Source: Acidobacteriota bacterium (GTDB lineage Bacteria; Acidobacteriota; Terriglobia; Terriglobales; Acidobacteriaceae). From it: a stretch of 64,000 bases of DNA. A program made the position numbers and the translations under genes. Below the pieces are notes generated by a model that saw nothing but the letters and a program-made list of their open reading frames with translations, was not told the origin of the DNA and did no database searches. This document shows, one piece after another, positions 35,766 to 44,475 of the stretch (positions are counted from its first letter, which is position 1; the number at the start of each line of letters is the position of its first letter). The stretch is taken from the NCBI GenBank assembly GCA_016196065.1, contig JACPYL010000025.1:620001-684000 (forward strand). Direction: 5' to 3'.

Positions 35766-36347
35766 CTACAGGATTCGCGGGATGAACGCAGGAACAGAAC
35801 GACGATACGCGCGATACTCTTCGCCAAACCGCTTATCCAACTCCGCATCCTCCATCCGAATCATCACCGCGCCGGTCACGATCGCAAAGACCGTAAGACC
35901 CCAACAGACGACGAGGCCCGTCCCCATGCTCCACGCCAGCATCTCGCAGAAATGCGCCAGGTACAAAGGATGCCGCACGCGAGCACGAATGCCTCCCGTA
36001 ACGAGTCGCTGATCGCGGTTCCCGGCGTGAATCTCCGGCAGGCCGCCGAGTTGCTTGGCGCTGAAGTTCTTACTGGATCGAAAATAGAGATACAGGCCGG
36101 TGGCAAAGAACACTGCGGCAGGAAGCCAGTTCCAGACTCCTCGATAGAGTGCCACATGCCGCCACTGAGATGTGGCGATGGCCACGACGATCCACATCAA
36201 AACCCAAACAGGTACGAGTATGCGATACGGAGATCGCCGCTGCGATCGCCAGCGATCCGCGAATGGGTGAATCGTCAGCCAGAAAGCTGGGATCGTCGAA
36301 TACACCACGCAGGCCAGCCAACCAATGATGTTCAGTCCCCCGCGCAT
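35766..36347 (-). CDS. Isoprenylcysteine carboxylmethyltransferase-like membrane protein
   Basis: A 193-aa protein with about five membrane helices. The C-terminal signature GIRARVRHPLYLAHFCEMLAW followed by RMEDAELDKRFGEEYRAYRRSVPAFIP is typical of the ICMT/PEMT (NnrU-related) family, where the RHPxY and E-x2-L-x4-F-G-x2-Y-x2-Y motifs bind S-adenosylmethionine. Bacterial members are mostly uncharacterised and probably methylate a lipid or small hydrophobic substrate in the inner membrane. Single gene; the region upstream carries palindromic repeats. Confidence 0.85.
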   Translation of the reverse strand: MRGGLNIIGWLACVVYSTIPAFWLTIHPFADRWRSQRRSPYRILVPVWVLMWIVVAIATSQWRHVALYRGVWNWLPAAVFFATGLYLYFRSSKNFSAKQLGGLPEIHAGNRDQRLVTGGIRARVRHPLYLAHFCEMLAWSMGTGLVVCWGLTVFAIVTGAVMIRMEDAELDKRFGEEYRAYRRSVPAFIPRIL

Positions 36348-36378
36348 AGATATGAAATCTTAGCAGCCGGCGAGGATT

Positions 36379-36442
36379 GGTCCCGGAGGGACCGCTGACA
36401 ATAGCCCGCCAGGTTTCCCCAGCGCTAAAGCGCTGGGCTATT
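36379..36442. repeat. Palindromic repeat cluster upstream of purB
   Basis: GGTCCC-GGA-GGGACC (36379-36393); AATAGCCC (36400-36407) pairing with GGGCTATT (36435-36442) around an inner palindrome CCCAGCGC-TAAA-GCGCTGGG (36418-36437). Similar TAAA-looped palindromes occur at 46874-46925 and 49506-49690. Confidence 0.75.
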
Positions 36443-36553
36443 ATCGCTCGCCCTCCGGGGCTTGGATTTGCCCGCCTCGGCACCTGCCGCCTTACAGCAC
36501 ATCAGCATCTCGGTGATTTACAATCTTGAGTTCCCTTTTCGGAGAGACCCACT

Positions 36554-37924
36554 GTGATCCCACGCTATACCCGGCCCGAAATGGCCCGCATCTGGAGTGA
36601 CGAAAACCGCTTCCGCACCTGGCTGGCCGTTGAAGTCGCTGCCACCGAGACCCTGGCCGAGGCTGGCATCGTGCCAAAAGAAGCGGCGAAGGCGATCCGC
36701 CAGCGCGCCAACTTCAATGTGGACCGCATCTTCCAGATTGAAGCCGAGGTCAAGCACGACGTCATCGCCTTCACCACTGCGGTCGCGGAAATCGTCGGGC
36801 CGCATGCGCGCTGGTTTCACTACGGATTGACCTCCAACGACGTGGTCGACACGGCGCAGGCCCTCCTCATCCAGCAGGCGTCCTCGCTGATTGCAGGCGA
36901 TCTGGAACGGCTCGCGAACGTGCTCGAACGTCGCGCCTGGGAATTCAAAGACACGCCCATGATCGGTCGGACCCATGGCGTCCACGCCGAGCCAATTACG
37001 TTTGGCTTCAAGATCGCTAACTGGTATTCCGAGACGCAGCGCAACATCGTGCGATTCAAAGCGGCCACCGAAGACTTGCGCGTGGGAAAATTCTCCGGCG
37101 CAGTGGGCACGTTCGCGCATCTGTCACCGGAACTCGAAGAAAAAATCTGTGCGCGCCTGGGATTGAAAGCCGCCGCCGTATCTTCGCAGGTCATTCAACG
37201 CGACCGGCACGCGAACTATCTCGCGACCTTAGCCGTGGTCGCTTCAACCCTCGATAAGATCGCCACCGAAATTCGCCACCTGCAACGGACTGAAGTCCGC
37301 GAGGCAGAGGAATTTTTCAGCGAGAAGCAAAAAGGCTCGTCGGCGATGCCGCACAAGCGCAATCCCGTAACCTGCGAGCAGATCAGCGGACTCGCGCGTG
37401 TTGTGCGTGCCAACGCGCAGGCCGGATTTGAGAACGTTCCGCTCTGGCACGAGCGTGATATCTCGCACTCATCCGCCGAGCGCGTCATCATCCCAGACTC
37501 GACAACGCTCGCCGACTACCTACTGAACAAGACGTCGAACCTGATCGAGACGATGTTCGTGTATCCCGAACGCATGCTGGCCAACTTGCACAGCACGCGC
37601 GGCCTGGTCTTCAGCGGGCAACTACTGCTCGACCTGGTAGAAGCCGGAGTGTCACGGGAAGACGCCTATCGACTGGTGCAAGAAAATGCCATGCGCGCAT
37701 GGAGAGAAGATCTGGACTTTCATGCGCTGGTGCTTGCCGAGCCGAAAATCGCAGGAAAAGTGCCCCGCGCCAAGATCGAGCATGCCTTCGACCTGAAGCG
37801 GCAACTCAAGAATATCGACAAGATCTTTGCCCGAGTGTTTCCCGAGAATGGCCGCGCGAAGGGCATTGCCCGGCAGAAGTCTGGCAAGGGTGGCAGCACA
37901 AAACAGAGGAAGACATCCCGCTGA
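36554..37924 (+). CDS. purB: Adenylosuccinate lyase
   Basis: Purine biosynthesis enzyme; 456 aa, the usual length of the bacterial form. It cleaves SAICAR and adenylosuccinate to fumarate plus AICAR or AMP. The superfamily signature GSSAMPHKRNPVTCEQ is present (active-site loop Ser), with GRTHGVHAEPITFGFK and the tetramer-core helix RDISHSSAERVIIPDSTT. GTG at 36554 is the start, with GGAGAG upstream. The C-terminus is basic (SGKGGSTKQRKTSR), longer and more charged than usual. Confidence 0.96.
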   Translation: MIPRYTRPEMARIWSDENRFRTWLAVEVAATETLAEAGIVPKEAAKAIRQRANFNVDRIFQIEAEVKHDVIAFTTAVAEIVGPHARWFHYGLTSNDVVDTAQALLIQQASSLIAGDLERLANVLERRAWEFKDTPMIGRTHGVHAEPITFGFKIANWYSETQRNIVRFKAATEDLRVGKFSGAVGTFAHLSPELEEKICARLGLKAAAVSSQVIQRDRHANYLATLAVVASTLDKIATEIRHLQRTEVREAEEFFSEKQKGSSAMPHKRNPVTCEQISGLARVVRANAQAGFENVPLWHERDISHSSAERVIIPDSTTLADYLLNKTSNLIETMFVYPERMLANLHSTRGLVFSGQLLLDLVEAGVSREDAYRLVQENAMRAWREDLDFHALVLAEPKIAGKVPRAKIEHAFDLKRQLKNIDKIFARVFPENGRAKGIARQKSGKGGSTKQRKTSR

Positions 37925-37961
37925 TTTCCGGTCGGAAACCACTCGGCATTGTTACCGTTCG

Positions 37962-37991
37962 TTGACAAAGATCCTTTCTAATTCGTGATAA
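37962..37991 (+). promoter_or_regulatory. Candidate promoter of the lactonase-like gene
   Basis: TTGACA (37962-37967) and TGATAA (37986-37991) with an 18-bp spacer, 57 bp before the GTG start at 38048. Confidence 0.5.
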
Positions 37992-38047
37992 ACTCTGCGC
38001 CGAGTTGAGCGCCATCTGTTAGTTGTGCGCCGCAGTGAGGTGTTGCC

Positions 38048-39247
38048 GTGGCAAATAGACACCTGCCATTCGTCGTTGCTCTTCCGCTTCTTCTCGCTTT
38101 GTGTCTGGGGTGCGGCTCTTCCCCCACGATGACACCGCCCCCGCCGCCTCCAACTAAGTCGGAGTTCCTCTACATGCTGACCTTGCAGCCTCCGCCGGGA
38201 GGCGAACAACTTACTGCTTTCAAGCTGGACCCGGCCACTGGAGTATTGATGTCGCCGACGACTACACCAGTCACCTTGGTTGCAGGGCTGGCCGTCGATC
38301 CATCGGGCAGGTTCCTCTATGCTTCTAACGCCGACGTTTTTGCGCCCGCCATTGACATCTTTTCCAGTGATTCGAAGAGCGGCTCCCTCACGCAAGATGG
38401 CGCCTTCGTGCTCACCACCATCTGTCCGTTATGCGCTCCCGTCAATGGGCCGGGCGCACTGGCCACGGATCCACAAGGCCATTTCCTCTACTACGGCAGC
38501 AATACTTTCGGATTTGGCCTAACCGAGGTTGTGGGCGGCCTTTCGGTAGCGGCCGGAACGGGCGCTCTCAATTTTGTTCCTGGCTCGCCATTCTCCGCCG
38601 ATGACGTGCCCTTCTACCTGCAGGTGCACCCGGGCGGGCACTTTCTCTTTACGGTGAACACCCCCAACCCTCCTGACTTCTCAGTGAGCGGCGTTTCTGG
38701 ATTTTCTATCGACTCCAGCACAGGCGCTCTCACTCCCGTTCCGGGATCGCCTTTCAGTGTGTCGCTACACGCTGACCTGGCCGGTTTCGCAATCCATCCT
38801 TCGGGGAAGTATCTGTATGTGAGCACGGCGAAATCGGCCAACGGCATTCTCGCCTGGAGCGTCGATACCGCCACCGGCGCGCTCTCGCCGCTGACGGAGT
38901 CTCCGTTTGCTCCGGGCACTTCTCCGGTGGGCATCGCCATCAACCCTTCCGGCAAGTTTCTGTACTCAGCGAATCCCCTGAGTGGCGGCGGTATCTTCGG
39001 GTTCACGATCGACAGCGCGAGCGGTGCCCTGACTCCCCTGACCGGCTCTCCGTTCGACATGAGTGCCCGTTTGGGGGACTGCACGATTGATCCTTCGGGA
39101 AAATTCCTGCTGGCGGCTGACGCAACGAACAAGACTCTCGTTATTTTCTCGATCGATGCCTCGACTGGCGCACTTTCTCAGATCGGAAGCCCAACTCCGC
39201 TGGACGCCGTACCGTTTGTAATACTGATGACGAAAGCGCCTCAGTAA
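38048..39247 (+). CDS. Lactonase-type beta-propeller lipoprotein
   Basis: A 399-aa protein starting with GTG (GAGG about 10 bp upstream). Lipoprotein signal FVVALPLLLALCLGCGSSP, a Pro-rich stretch, then seven-bladed-propeller-like repeats of the form GLAVDPSGRFLYASNADVF, HPSGKYLYVSTAKSANGIL and NPSGKFLYSANPLSGGGIF. This repeat pattern is that of the YbhE/6-phosphogluconolactonase fold. The family includes true lactonases, but many members in Acidobacteriota are surface proteins of unknown function, and the lipid anchor here speaks against cytoplasmic sugar metabolism. Confidence 0.85.
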   Translation: MANRHLPFVVALPLLLALCLGCGSSPTMTPPPPPPTKSEFLYMLTLQPPPGGEQLTAFKLDPATGVLMSPTTTPVTLVAGLAVDPSGRFLYASNADVFAPAIDIFSSDSKSGSLTQDGAFVLTTICPLCAPVNGPGALATDPQGHFLYYGSNTFGFGLTEVVGGLSVAAGTGALNFVPGSPFSADDVPFYLQVHPGGHFLFTVNTPNPPDFSVSGVSGFSIDSSTGALTPVPGSPFSVSLHADLAGFAIHPSGKYLYVSTAKSANGILAWSVDTATGALSPLTESPFAPGTSPVGIAINPSGKFLYSANPLSGGGIFGFTIDSASGALTPLTGSPFDMSARLGDCTIDPSGKFLLAADATNKTLVIFSIDASTGALSQIGSPTPLDAVPFVILMTKAPQ

Positions 39248-39334
39248 GCCGACCCATTCCCTGGCGACGGCGCGGATCGGTATGGTTTCCTACTGGGATG
39301 GAACAGATCGCGAATCTCGAAAGGCCACGCGTCG

Positions 39335-39811
39335 CTATTTTCGGCCCGGGTCTTTCCTCACCAACTCCAGCAAATCAACCAGCTTCTGCAGATTCTCGGG
39401 ACCGACGTGCCGCAAAATCTCGCGGCCGTGCTTTTGGATGGGCGCATCCATCTCGCGCAACAGCTTCAGTCCAGCGGGGGTGATCTTCCCGTAAATGACG
39501 CGGCGGTCCTGGTCCCCGCGCGCGCGCTTCACGAAACCCATATTCTGCAGACGATTCAACAGCCGCGTGATGTCGGGATCGCGTGTGATCATGCGCTCGC
39601 CGATCTCACTGCATGGCAATCCCTCCGGCCCGGCGCCGCGCAGGATGCGCAACGCGTTGTACTGCGTCCCGGTTAGCCCGAATTCCTTCAGACGGGCTTC
39701 GACTTGCGCCTGCAATGCGTCTGTCGTTCGCAGCAGGGAAAGATAGGCTTCCTGCTCCGGACCGCTGAAAGGAGCCTTCTGTTTGAGTTCCGCTTGCAGT
39801 CCGCGCGCCAT
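39335..39811 (-). CDS. MarR-family transcriptional regulator
   Basis: A 158-aa winged-helix regulator. Dimerisation helices at the N-terminus (EQEAYLSLLRTTDALQAQVEARL), the wHTH with LTGTQYNALRILRGAGPEGLPCSEIGERM and DITRLLNRLQNMGFVKRARGDQDRRVIYGKITPAG, where the DxDRR wing motif is visible. MarR proteins typically repress divergent genes and release DNA on binding phenolic or oxidative signals. A near-palindrome ATTTGTCAT-N9-ATGTCAAAT at 39823-39849, 12 bp before its start, fits an autoregulatory operator. The BON gene is divergent from it. Confidence 0.92.
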   Translation of the reverse strand: MARGLQAELKQKAPFSGPEQEAYLSLLRTTDALQAQVEARLKEFGLTGTQYNALRILRGAGPEGLPCSEIGERMITRDPDITRLLNRLQNMGFVKRARGDQDRRVIYGKITPAGLKLLREMDAPIQKHGREILRHVGPENLQKLVDLLELVRKDPGRK

Positions 39812-39822
39812 GTGGCGAGATT

Positions 39823-39849
39823 ATTTGTCATGACGAGGATATGTCAAAT
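39823..39849. promoter_or_regulatory. Candidate MarR operator
   Basis: ATTTGTCAT (39823-39831) and ATGTCAAAT (39841-39849) match as an inverted repeat at 8 of 9 positions with a 9-bp centre, between the MarR and BON genes. Confidence 0.5.
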
Positions 39850-39929
39850 CCGTGTAAAGGACTGATCACGAGATATTTACAATCGCCTCCCGCGGCGATA
39901 CATCTTCCGCGAGGCCGCACCGCATCTAT

Positions 39930-39948
39930 TTAACTAACCGGTTAATAA
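39930..39948. promoter_or_regulatory. TetR-type palindrome TTAACTAACCGGTTAATAA
   Basis: Near-perfect 19-bp palindrome with core TAACCGGTTA, 43 bp upstream of the BON gene start. Such sequences are typical TetR-family operators; the regulator is not in the window. Confidence 0.4.
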
Positions 39949-39990
39949 GGTGGCGTGGGAAAACCGGAATTTTGCAGTGAGGATGGCAAC

Positions 39991-40731
39991 ATGAAGAAAG
40001 TATTCGGGTTTACTACTGTCGCGTTGCTGCTCCTGCTGAGCATGACCGCTCTGGCCGCAACCGGCCGATACGATCAGCAAATTCAGCAGGCGGTCAGCAT
40101 GAAGATGCACGATGCGCAGCAATTTCAGAATGTGCAGTCGAGCGTTGAGGATGGAATTGTCACACTGCATGGCACTGTCGGCCTGTTCCAGGACAAGGTT
40201 GATGCCGCTAAGAGAGTGAAGAAGGTTTCGAACGTTGCAGGAGTTCGAAATCATATCGCGGTCGCGGGCACAACTCTGTCCGATGACCAGCTTCAGCAGA
40301 AACTGGCAAAGAAGCTGGCCTATGACCGCGTCGGATACTTCGACAACACGTTCAACTACGTCGAACTTGGCGTAAAGAATGGAGTGGTGACTCTCGGCGG
40401 CTACACCTATAACGACGTCGCCCGCGATTCAGCGCTGGCGATTGTGCAACGCATGCCGGGCGTCAAGGACGTGGTCAGCGAAGTGAAAGTGCTACCGACC
40501 TCGATCTTCGACAACGAGCTACGCGCTCGCACCGCACGCGCAATCTATCGCGACTCCGTGCTGGGACGATACGCGATCGACCCCGTGGACCCGATTCGCA
40601 TCGTGGTCGACAACGGGCACGTGACGCTTTATGGATCTGTCCAGAGCCAAATGGACAAGAACATCGCCGGCCTGCGGGCTGGTCAGGTGTTCGGAGCATT
40701 CAGCGTTGAGAACAAACTTGCGGTGAACTAA
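39991..40731 (+). CDS. Secreted BON-domain protein
   Basis: A 246-aa protein from ATG 39991, with GAGGATGGC upstream. Signal peptide about 1-21 (VALLLLLSMTALA). Three BON-type domains, each with the pattern of a strand ending in DGIVTLHGTV, NGVVTLGGYT and NGHVTLYGSV, about residues 25-90, 95-165 and 175-240. BON domains bind phospholipid or membranes and occur in OsmY-type periplasmic stress proteins. Convergent with the GloVer-repeat gene, with a terminator between. Confidence 0.9.
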   Translation: MKKVFGFTTVALLLLLSMTALAATGRYDQQIQQAVSMKMHDAQQFQNVQSSVEDGIVTLHGTVGLFQDKVDAAKRVKKVSNVAGVRNHIAVAGTTLSDDQLQQKLAKKLAYDRVGYFDNTFNYVELGVKNGVVTLGGYTYNDVARDSALAIVQRMPGVKDVVSEVKVLPTSIFDNELRARTARAIYRDSVLGRYAIDPVDPIRIVVDNGHVTLYGSVQSQMDKNIAGLRAGQVFGAFSVENKLAVN

Positions 40732-40749
40732 GAAGTTGACCGTTTTCGA

Positions 40750-40771
40750 GGGCGCAGCGCAAGCTGCGCCC
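40750..40771 (+). terminator. Terminator hairpin after the BON gene
   Basis: GGGCGCAGC-GCAA-GCTGCGCCC, a 9-bp stem with a tetraloop, followed by TTGGTTGTTT. Located between two convergent genes. Confidence 0.8.
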
Positions 40772-40789
40772 TTGGTTGTTTCAACATCG

Positions 40790-42037
40790 TTACGGTGTGA
40801 ATTTGTAGATCATCCCTTTGCGGCTGGTCCCACCGGATGGCGTTGCGCCATACAGATTTCCGGCGGCGTCGAAAGTCAGCCCATAGTTGGGAGCATAGCC
40901 GTCGAAATTCTTCCCGAAGAAGTGGATGATATTTTCCTTCCAGCCGCCGTTGCCGAGAGTGAGTTTGAAGACGGTGCCACAATCGCACGATGGTCTTCCG
41001 CCAGCCGACGTTGTTCCAAATAGATTGCCTGCTCCGTCAAAAACGAGCGTAGCAGTCGGAAGGCTGCCGTCGGTATCTCCCAGAAAACTGTAAAGGACAT
41101 TCTCCTGCCACTTGCCGTTCGGGCCGGGTGCTAACTGGTAGGCAGTTCCCATTCCTGCGACTCCCCCGAAGTAGGTCGTGCCATATAGATTTCCGGCGCT
41201 GTCCCATGTGAGTCCTCCGTACGGATTGGCGCCGTCGGGCATTCCCTTGAAAGCATCGAGAGTGGTGAGGGTCCAGCGGCCGCTCGGCGTCCGCCAGAGC
41301 TTGTAGATCGTGCCCAGTCCATTCGTGCCGCCCTGCTCGGTGACACCAAAAATATTGCCGCTGGCATCCAGCAACAGATCACCCATGGATCCCGTAGCGC
41401 CATCCTTGCCGCCGGAGAAGTTGTGGAGGACCTTCTTGTGCCACGTGCCGTTCGGGGTGGGGGTAAGCATGAATATGGTCCCGAAGGAATGGGTCCCACC
41501 GTTCGGAGTCGTACCGAACAGGTTGCCGGCCGCATCGAATATGACACGGCTCCCTGGACCACCGCCGTCCTTGTCTCCCTTGAAGTTGTAGATTGTCGAA
41601 AGGAACCATTGGTCGCCGACGAGCGCCAACTTGTACACCACGCCGCAACCGTCCCCGGCACAAATCCCGGCGTTGCCTCCAGCGACTGCAGTTCCGTAGA
41701 GGCTTCCGTCGGGACCAATCGTGACTCCGGCGTGGGGATCGAGTCCGTCATTGCCTCCGGTGAAGCTATAGATCACGGTCTGAACCCAGGAATCCCCCGA
41801 CGGGGTCAACTTGAAGATGGCGCCGAAATCGAACTCGCCGCCGCCAGCGGTGGTCCCGTAAGCATTGCCCGCGCTGTCGAACGTCAAATGGGTCGCAGGA
41901 TCACGTCCATCGACGCCCCCTGTAAAACTGTAAACACGCTTGTAGCCAACCGCCCAGGCGGCGCTCGTCATGAACGCGGCAACCGCGAAGACAACACACG
42001 CCTTACCGATAGATATCCAAAGGTTCTTGCTTTTCAT
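40790..42037 (-). CDS. GloVer-repeat secreted protein
   Basis: A 415-aa exported protein: signal peptide about 1-29 (FAVAAFMTSAAWAV), then about eight or nine tandem repeats of roughly 45 residues. Each has the phrases (Y/L)SF(T/L)GG.DG.DP and FD(S/A)AGN(A/L)YGTT..GG, ending in F(K/M)L(T/A)P. This is the choice-of-anchor tandem repeat (GloVer) type, related to propellers, common in Acidobacteriota and of unknown function. The repeats are close in sequence, so the protein probably grew by duplication. Convergent with the BON gene. Confidence 0.88.
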   Translation of the reverse strand: MKSKNLWISIGKACVVFAVAAFMTSAAWAVGYKRVYSFTGGVDGRDPATHLTFDSAGNAYGTTAGGGEFDFGAIFKLTPSGDSWVQTVIYSFTGGNDGLDPHAGVTIGPDGSLYGTAVAGGNAGICAGDGCGVVYKLALVGDQWFLSTIYNFKGDKDGGGPGSRVIFDAAGNLFGTTPNGGTHSFGTIFMLTPTPNGTWHKKVLHNFSGGKDGATGSMGDLLLDASGNIFGVTEQGGTNGLGTIYKLWRTPSGRWTLTTLDAFKGMPDGANPYGGLTWDSAGNLYGTTYFGGVAGMGTAYQLAPGPNGKWQENVLYSFLGDTDGSLPTATLVFDGAGNLFGTTSAGGRPSCDCGTVFKLTLGNGGWKENIIHFFGKNFDGYAPNYGLTFDAAGNLYGATPSGGTSRKGMIYKFTP

Positions 42038-42194
42038 TTTCGACTCCTCGCCTCAGAAGTGATTGCGAGCCGGAGACAACGTTAGTCGAGTCACGGCAGG
42101 GTTTGGGCCGGAACTATAGCATTGAAATCGCCGGAAAGCCACGTCCCGGGGACATTCTCAGGGTGTTTGTGCGTTGCAGGAAGGTGCGGCGCCC

Positions 42195-43100
42195 CTAGTT
42201 GGCGCGACGGGCGTACACCAGTTTCAAACCGTCGGCTTGCAGGATCCGTTGAATCTGATGCTTGGCGTGGACTGCCCATGGGCCTGCGGTATCGAGCCGC
42301 ACATAGGCACGCCAGTGTTGCAGAGCTTTTCGGGGTTCGCGAATCTTCTCGTAGGCCAGCGCCAGGTTGTAGTGCGCGTCCGCGTACGTGGGCGCCAGTT
42401 GGATCGCGGTCTTGTAGGTCGCGATCGCTTCCTGCACACGACCGGTTTCATCGAGCACGTTGCCTAAATCGAAATGGGCGAGCGCATACCGTGGATCGAT
42501 CTCAATCGCGGAGCGGTAATGCCGTTCAGCCGCCGAATATTCCTGCCGGTTGTAATAAAGCGTTCCCAGGTTGATGTGTGCGGCAGCGTGATTAGGATCC
42601 ATTTCCAGAACCTTTAGATAGGCTGCAATGGCCTCGTCCTGCGTGCGGGGCTCTTCTTCCAGGGCAATACCGCGCGCAAACAACTCGGCAACGTCGGTGA
42701 TAACCAGTTCCGGCCCGGTGCGGGGCGGACTGGCCACGATCTTTTCCTGATTTGCGAAATCGAACATGAACTGCCCTGCAATCGGCTCGAATACTCGCCC
42801 GTCATGACGGAAAGCGACGCGCCGCCCAGTTTGATACGAACCGGCTTCGATGAGCGGATTCTCCATGCCCGCAACCTGCTTCTGCATCGCTTCCAGTGAT
42901 TGCCGGATCATCGCCGGGCGCACCTTCTGCGCACATAGATCGCGAACTTTCTTGATTTGCAGCAGATCAAAAAAAGAGTAGCTCTCGGCTGCCGTGACCA
43001 GTGCGGCCTTTTCCCACGCCTGAAGTTGGCGCGACGTGATCCGCAAGATGCGCAGCAGATCGGCTCTGCAGTAACTTTGCACGGCGATTTCCACTTCCAC
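42195..43100 (-). CDS. MerR-type HTH fused to TPR repeats
   Basis: A 301-aa protein. The N-terminal part (about 10-75) is a MerR-like winged helix: CRADLLRILRITSRQLQAWEKAALV then YSFFDLLQIKKVRDL. Residues about 155-285 are TPR repeats (HAAAHINLGTLYYNRQEY, YALAHFDLGNVLDETGR, YADAHYNLALAYEKIREP). MerR proteins usually carry a ligand-binding tail; here TPRs suggest protein-protein contact instead. No metal-binding cysteine cluster is visible. It could be a regulator controlled by a partner protein, but no target is known. Confidence 0.85.
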   Translation of the reverse strand: MEVEIAVQSYCRADLLRILRITSRQLQAWEKAALVTAAESYSFFDLLQIKKVRDLCAQKVRPAMIRQSLEAMQKQVAGMENPLIEAGSYQTGRRVAFRHDGRVFEPIAGQFMFDFANQEKIVASPPRTGPELVITDVAELFARGIALEEEPRTQDEAIAAYLKVLEMDPNHAAAHINLGTLYYNRQEYSAAERHYRSAIEIDPRYALAHFDLGNVLDETGRVQEAIATYKTAIQLAPTYADAHYNLALAYEKIREPRKALQHWRAYVRLDTAGPWAVHAKHQIQRILQADGLKLVYARRAN

Positions 43101-43286
43101 TCATAATTATCCGTAACTCTTGGTTGAGAAAGCAAGTAGCAAGCCAGTGGAAACTGTGGAGAACGAGCCTGAAATAGCACAGAAGTGGTAGAGAAATACG
43201 ACAACGGACTGGCATTCGACGCCCCGGAAAAGAAAAACGGTTCGTGCCCAAGAGACGACCCTGCTACCCTGACAAGTCGCGTAACC

Positions 43287-43361
43287 CAGTTCTCAGTTCT
43301 CAGCGAAGGCGCCTGGCGAACTAGGGTTTACTGAGAACTGAGAACCGGGAACTGAGAACTG
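43287..43361. repeat. Heptamer inverted-repeat element, copy D
   Basis: Left arm 43287-43303 (CAGTTCTCAGTTCTCAG), a 26-base loop ending GGGTTTACTG, right arm 43330-43361 with the units ACTGAGA, ACTGAGA, ACCGGGA, ACTGAGA. The right arm is identical, base for base over 32 bases, to those of copies C and E. It lies 19 bp upstream of the oxidoreductase start. Confidence 0.85.
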
Positions 43362-43380
43362 CTACTAGGAGACTTCATCG

Positions 43381-44433
43381 ATGCGAACGGTGCAAGTTGG
43401 ATTGATTGGATGGGGACTAGGCGGCCGGATTTTTCATGCGCCGATGATTCGTGCGGTGCCGGGGTTGCAACTGGCTGCGATCGTGGAACGATCAGGCGAC
43501 ACCGCTCGCGCAGCCTATCCGGATGCGCGAATCGTTCGCAGCGTTGACGAACTGCTTGCCATTGACTCGATCGAACTGGTGGTCGTCACCACTCCCAATA
43601 CAACGCATCTTGATCTCGCGTGCCAATGCTTGCGAGCGGGGCGGCATGTCGTCGTGGATAAGCCTTTCGCAACAACTTCGGCAGAAGCTGCCGAGATGCT
43701 GAGGGTCGCACAAGAATCCAAGCGCTTGATCACCGTCTATCAGAATCGCCGGTGGGACGGCGATTTCCTGACCGTGCGACGAGTCATCGACGAGGGCAAG
43801 CTTGGACGCCTGGTCCTTTTCGAATCGCACATGGAACGCTATCGTCCCAACCTCAAGGCGGACACGTGGCGGGAGTTGCCGACGCCAGGAAGCGGCCTGT
43901 GGTTCGATCTCGCACCGCACATGCTCGATCAGGCGTTCCTGCTCTTCGGGCCGCCGGTATCGATGACCGCCGAGTTGCGCGCGGAACGCGACGGCGCGGT
44001 CGTCGATGACGCTTTCGATGTCGTGTTGCACTACTCCAAATTGCGCGTTCTATTGCGATCCAACTTGCTCACGTGTGTGACGGGGCCGCGCTTTCGTCTG
44101 AATGGAGTTCGCGGGTCGTTTGTGAAGTCCGGTACCGATCCGCAAGAAGACGCGCTCAAGAGCGGCGGAACTCTGGACCAGGCAAACTGGGGCAAGGATC
44201 CCACTGAAAACTGGGGCACACTTTCCATTGCGGACGGTGACAAGATCACTGCTTCCCGCATTCCGACTGAGGTCGGCAATTACAGCCACTACTACCAGAA
44301 CGTGTACGACGCAATCGTGTCCGGAACAGCGCTTGATGTTTCCCCGCAACACGCATTGGATATCATGCGTGCGCTGGAACTGGGAATCGAGAGCAGCCGG
44401 CGTGGATGCAAGCTGCCTTTCGCGAAGTCATAG
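43381..44433 (+). CDS. Gfo/Idh/MocA-family oxidoreductase
   Basis: A 350-aa NAD(P)-dependent enzyme. The Rossmann start GLIGWGLGGRIFHAPMIRAVPG shows the G-x-G-x2-G pattern; the EKP-type motif appears as VDKPFATTSAEAAEML and the substrate domain contains FDLAPHMLDQAFLLFGPP with a conserved His. It resembles YdgJ/IolG-like sugar or inositol dehydrogenases. ATG at 43381 with AGGAG upstream. It lies 42 bp before glpK on the same strand and may be in the same operon, but has no clear link to glycerol. Confidence 0.9.
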   Translation: MRTVQVGLIGWGLGGRIFHAPMIRAVPGLQLAAIVERSGDTARAAYPDARIVRSVDELLAIDSIELVVVTTPNTTHLDLACQCLRAGRHVVVDKPFATTSAEAAEMLRVAQESKRLITVYQNRRWDGDFLTVRRVIDEGKLGRLVLFESHMERYRPNLKADTWRELPTPGSGLWFDLAPHMLDQAFLLFGPPVSMTAELRAERDGAVVDDAFDVVLHYSKLRVLLRSNLLTCVTGPRFRLNGVRGSFVKSGTDPQEDALKSGGTLDQANWGKDPTENWGTLSIADGDKITASRIPTEVGNYSHYYQNVYDAIVSGTALDVSPQHALDIMRALELGIESSRRGCKLPFAKS

Positions 44434-44475
44434 AGATCAGGTCGGAAGAAGTGCGGCAGACGGAGGAATCACCGT

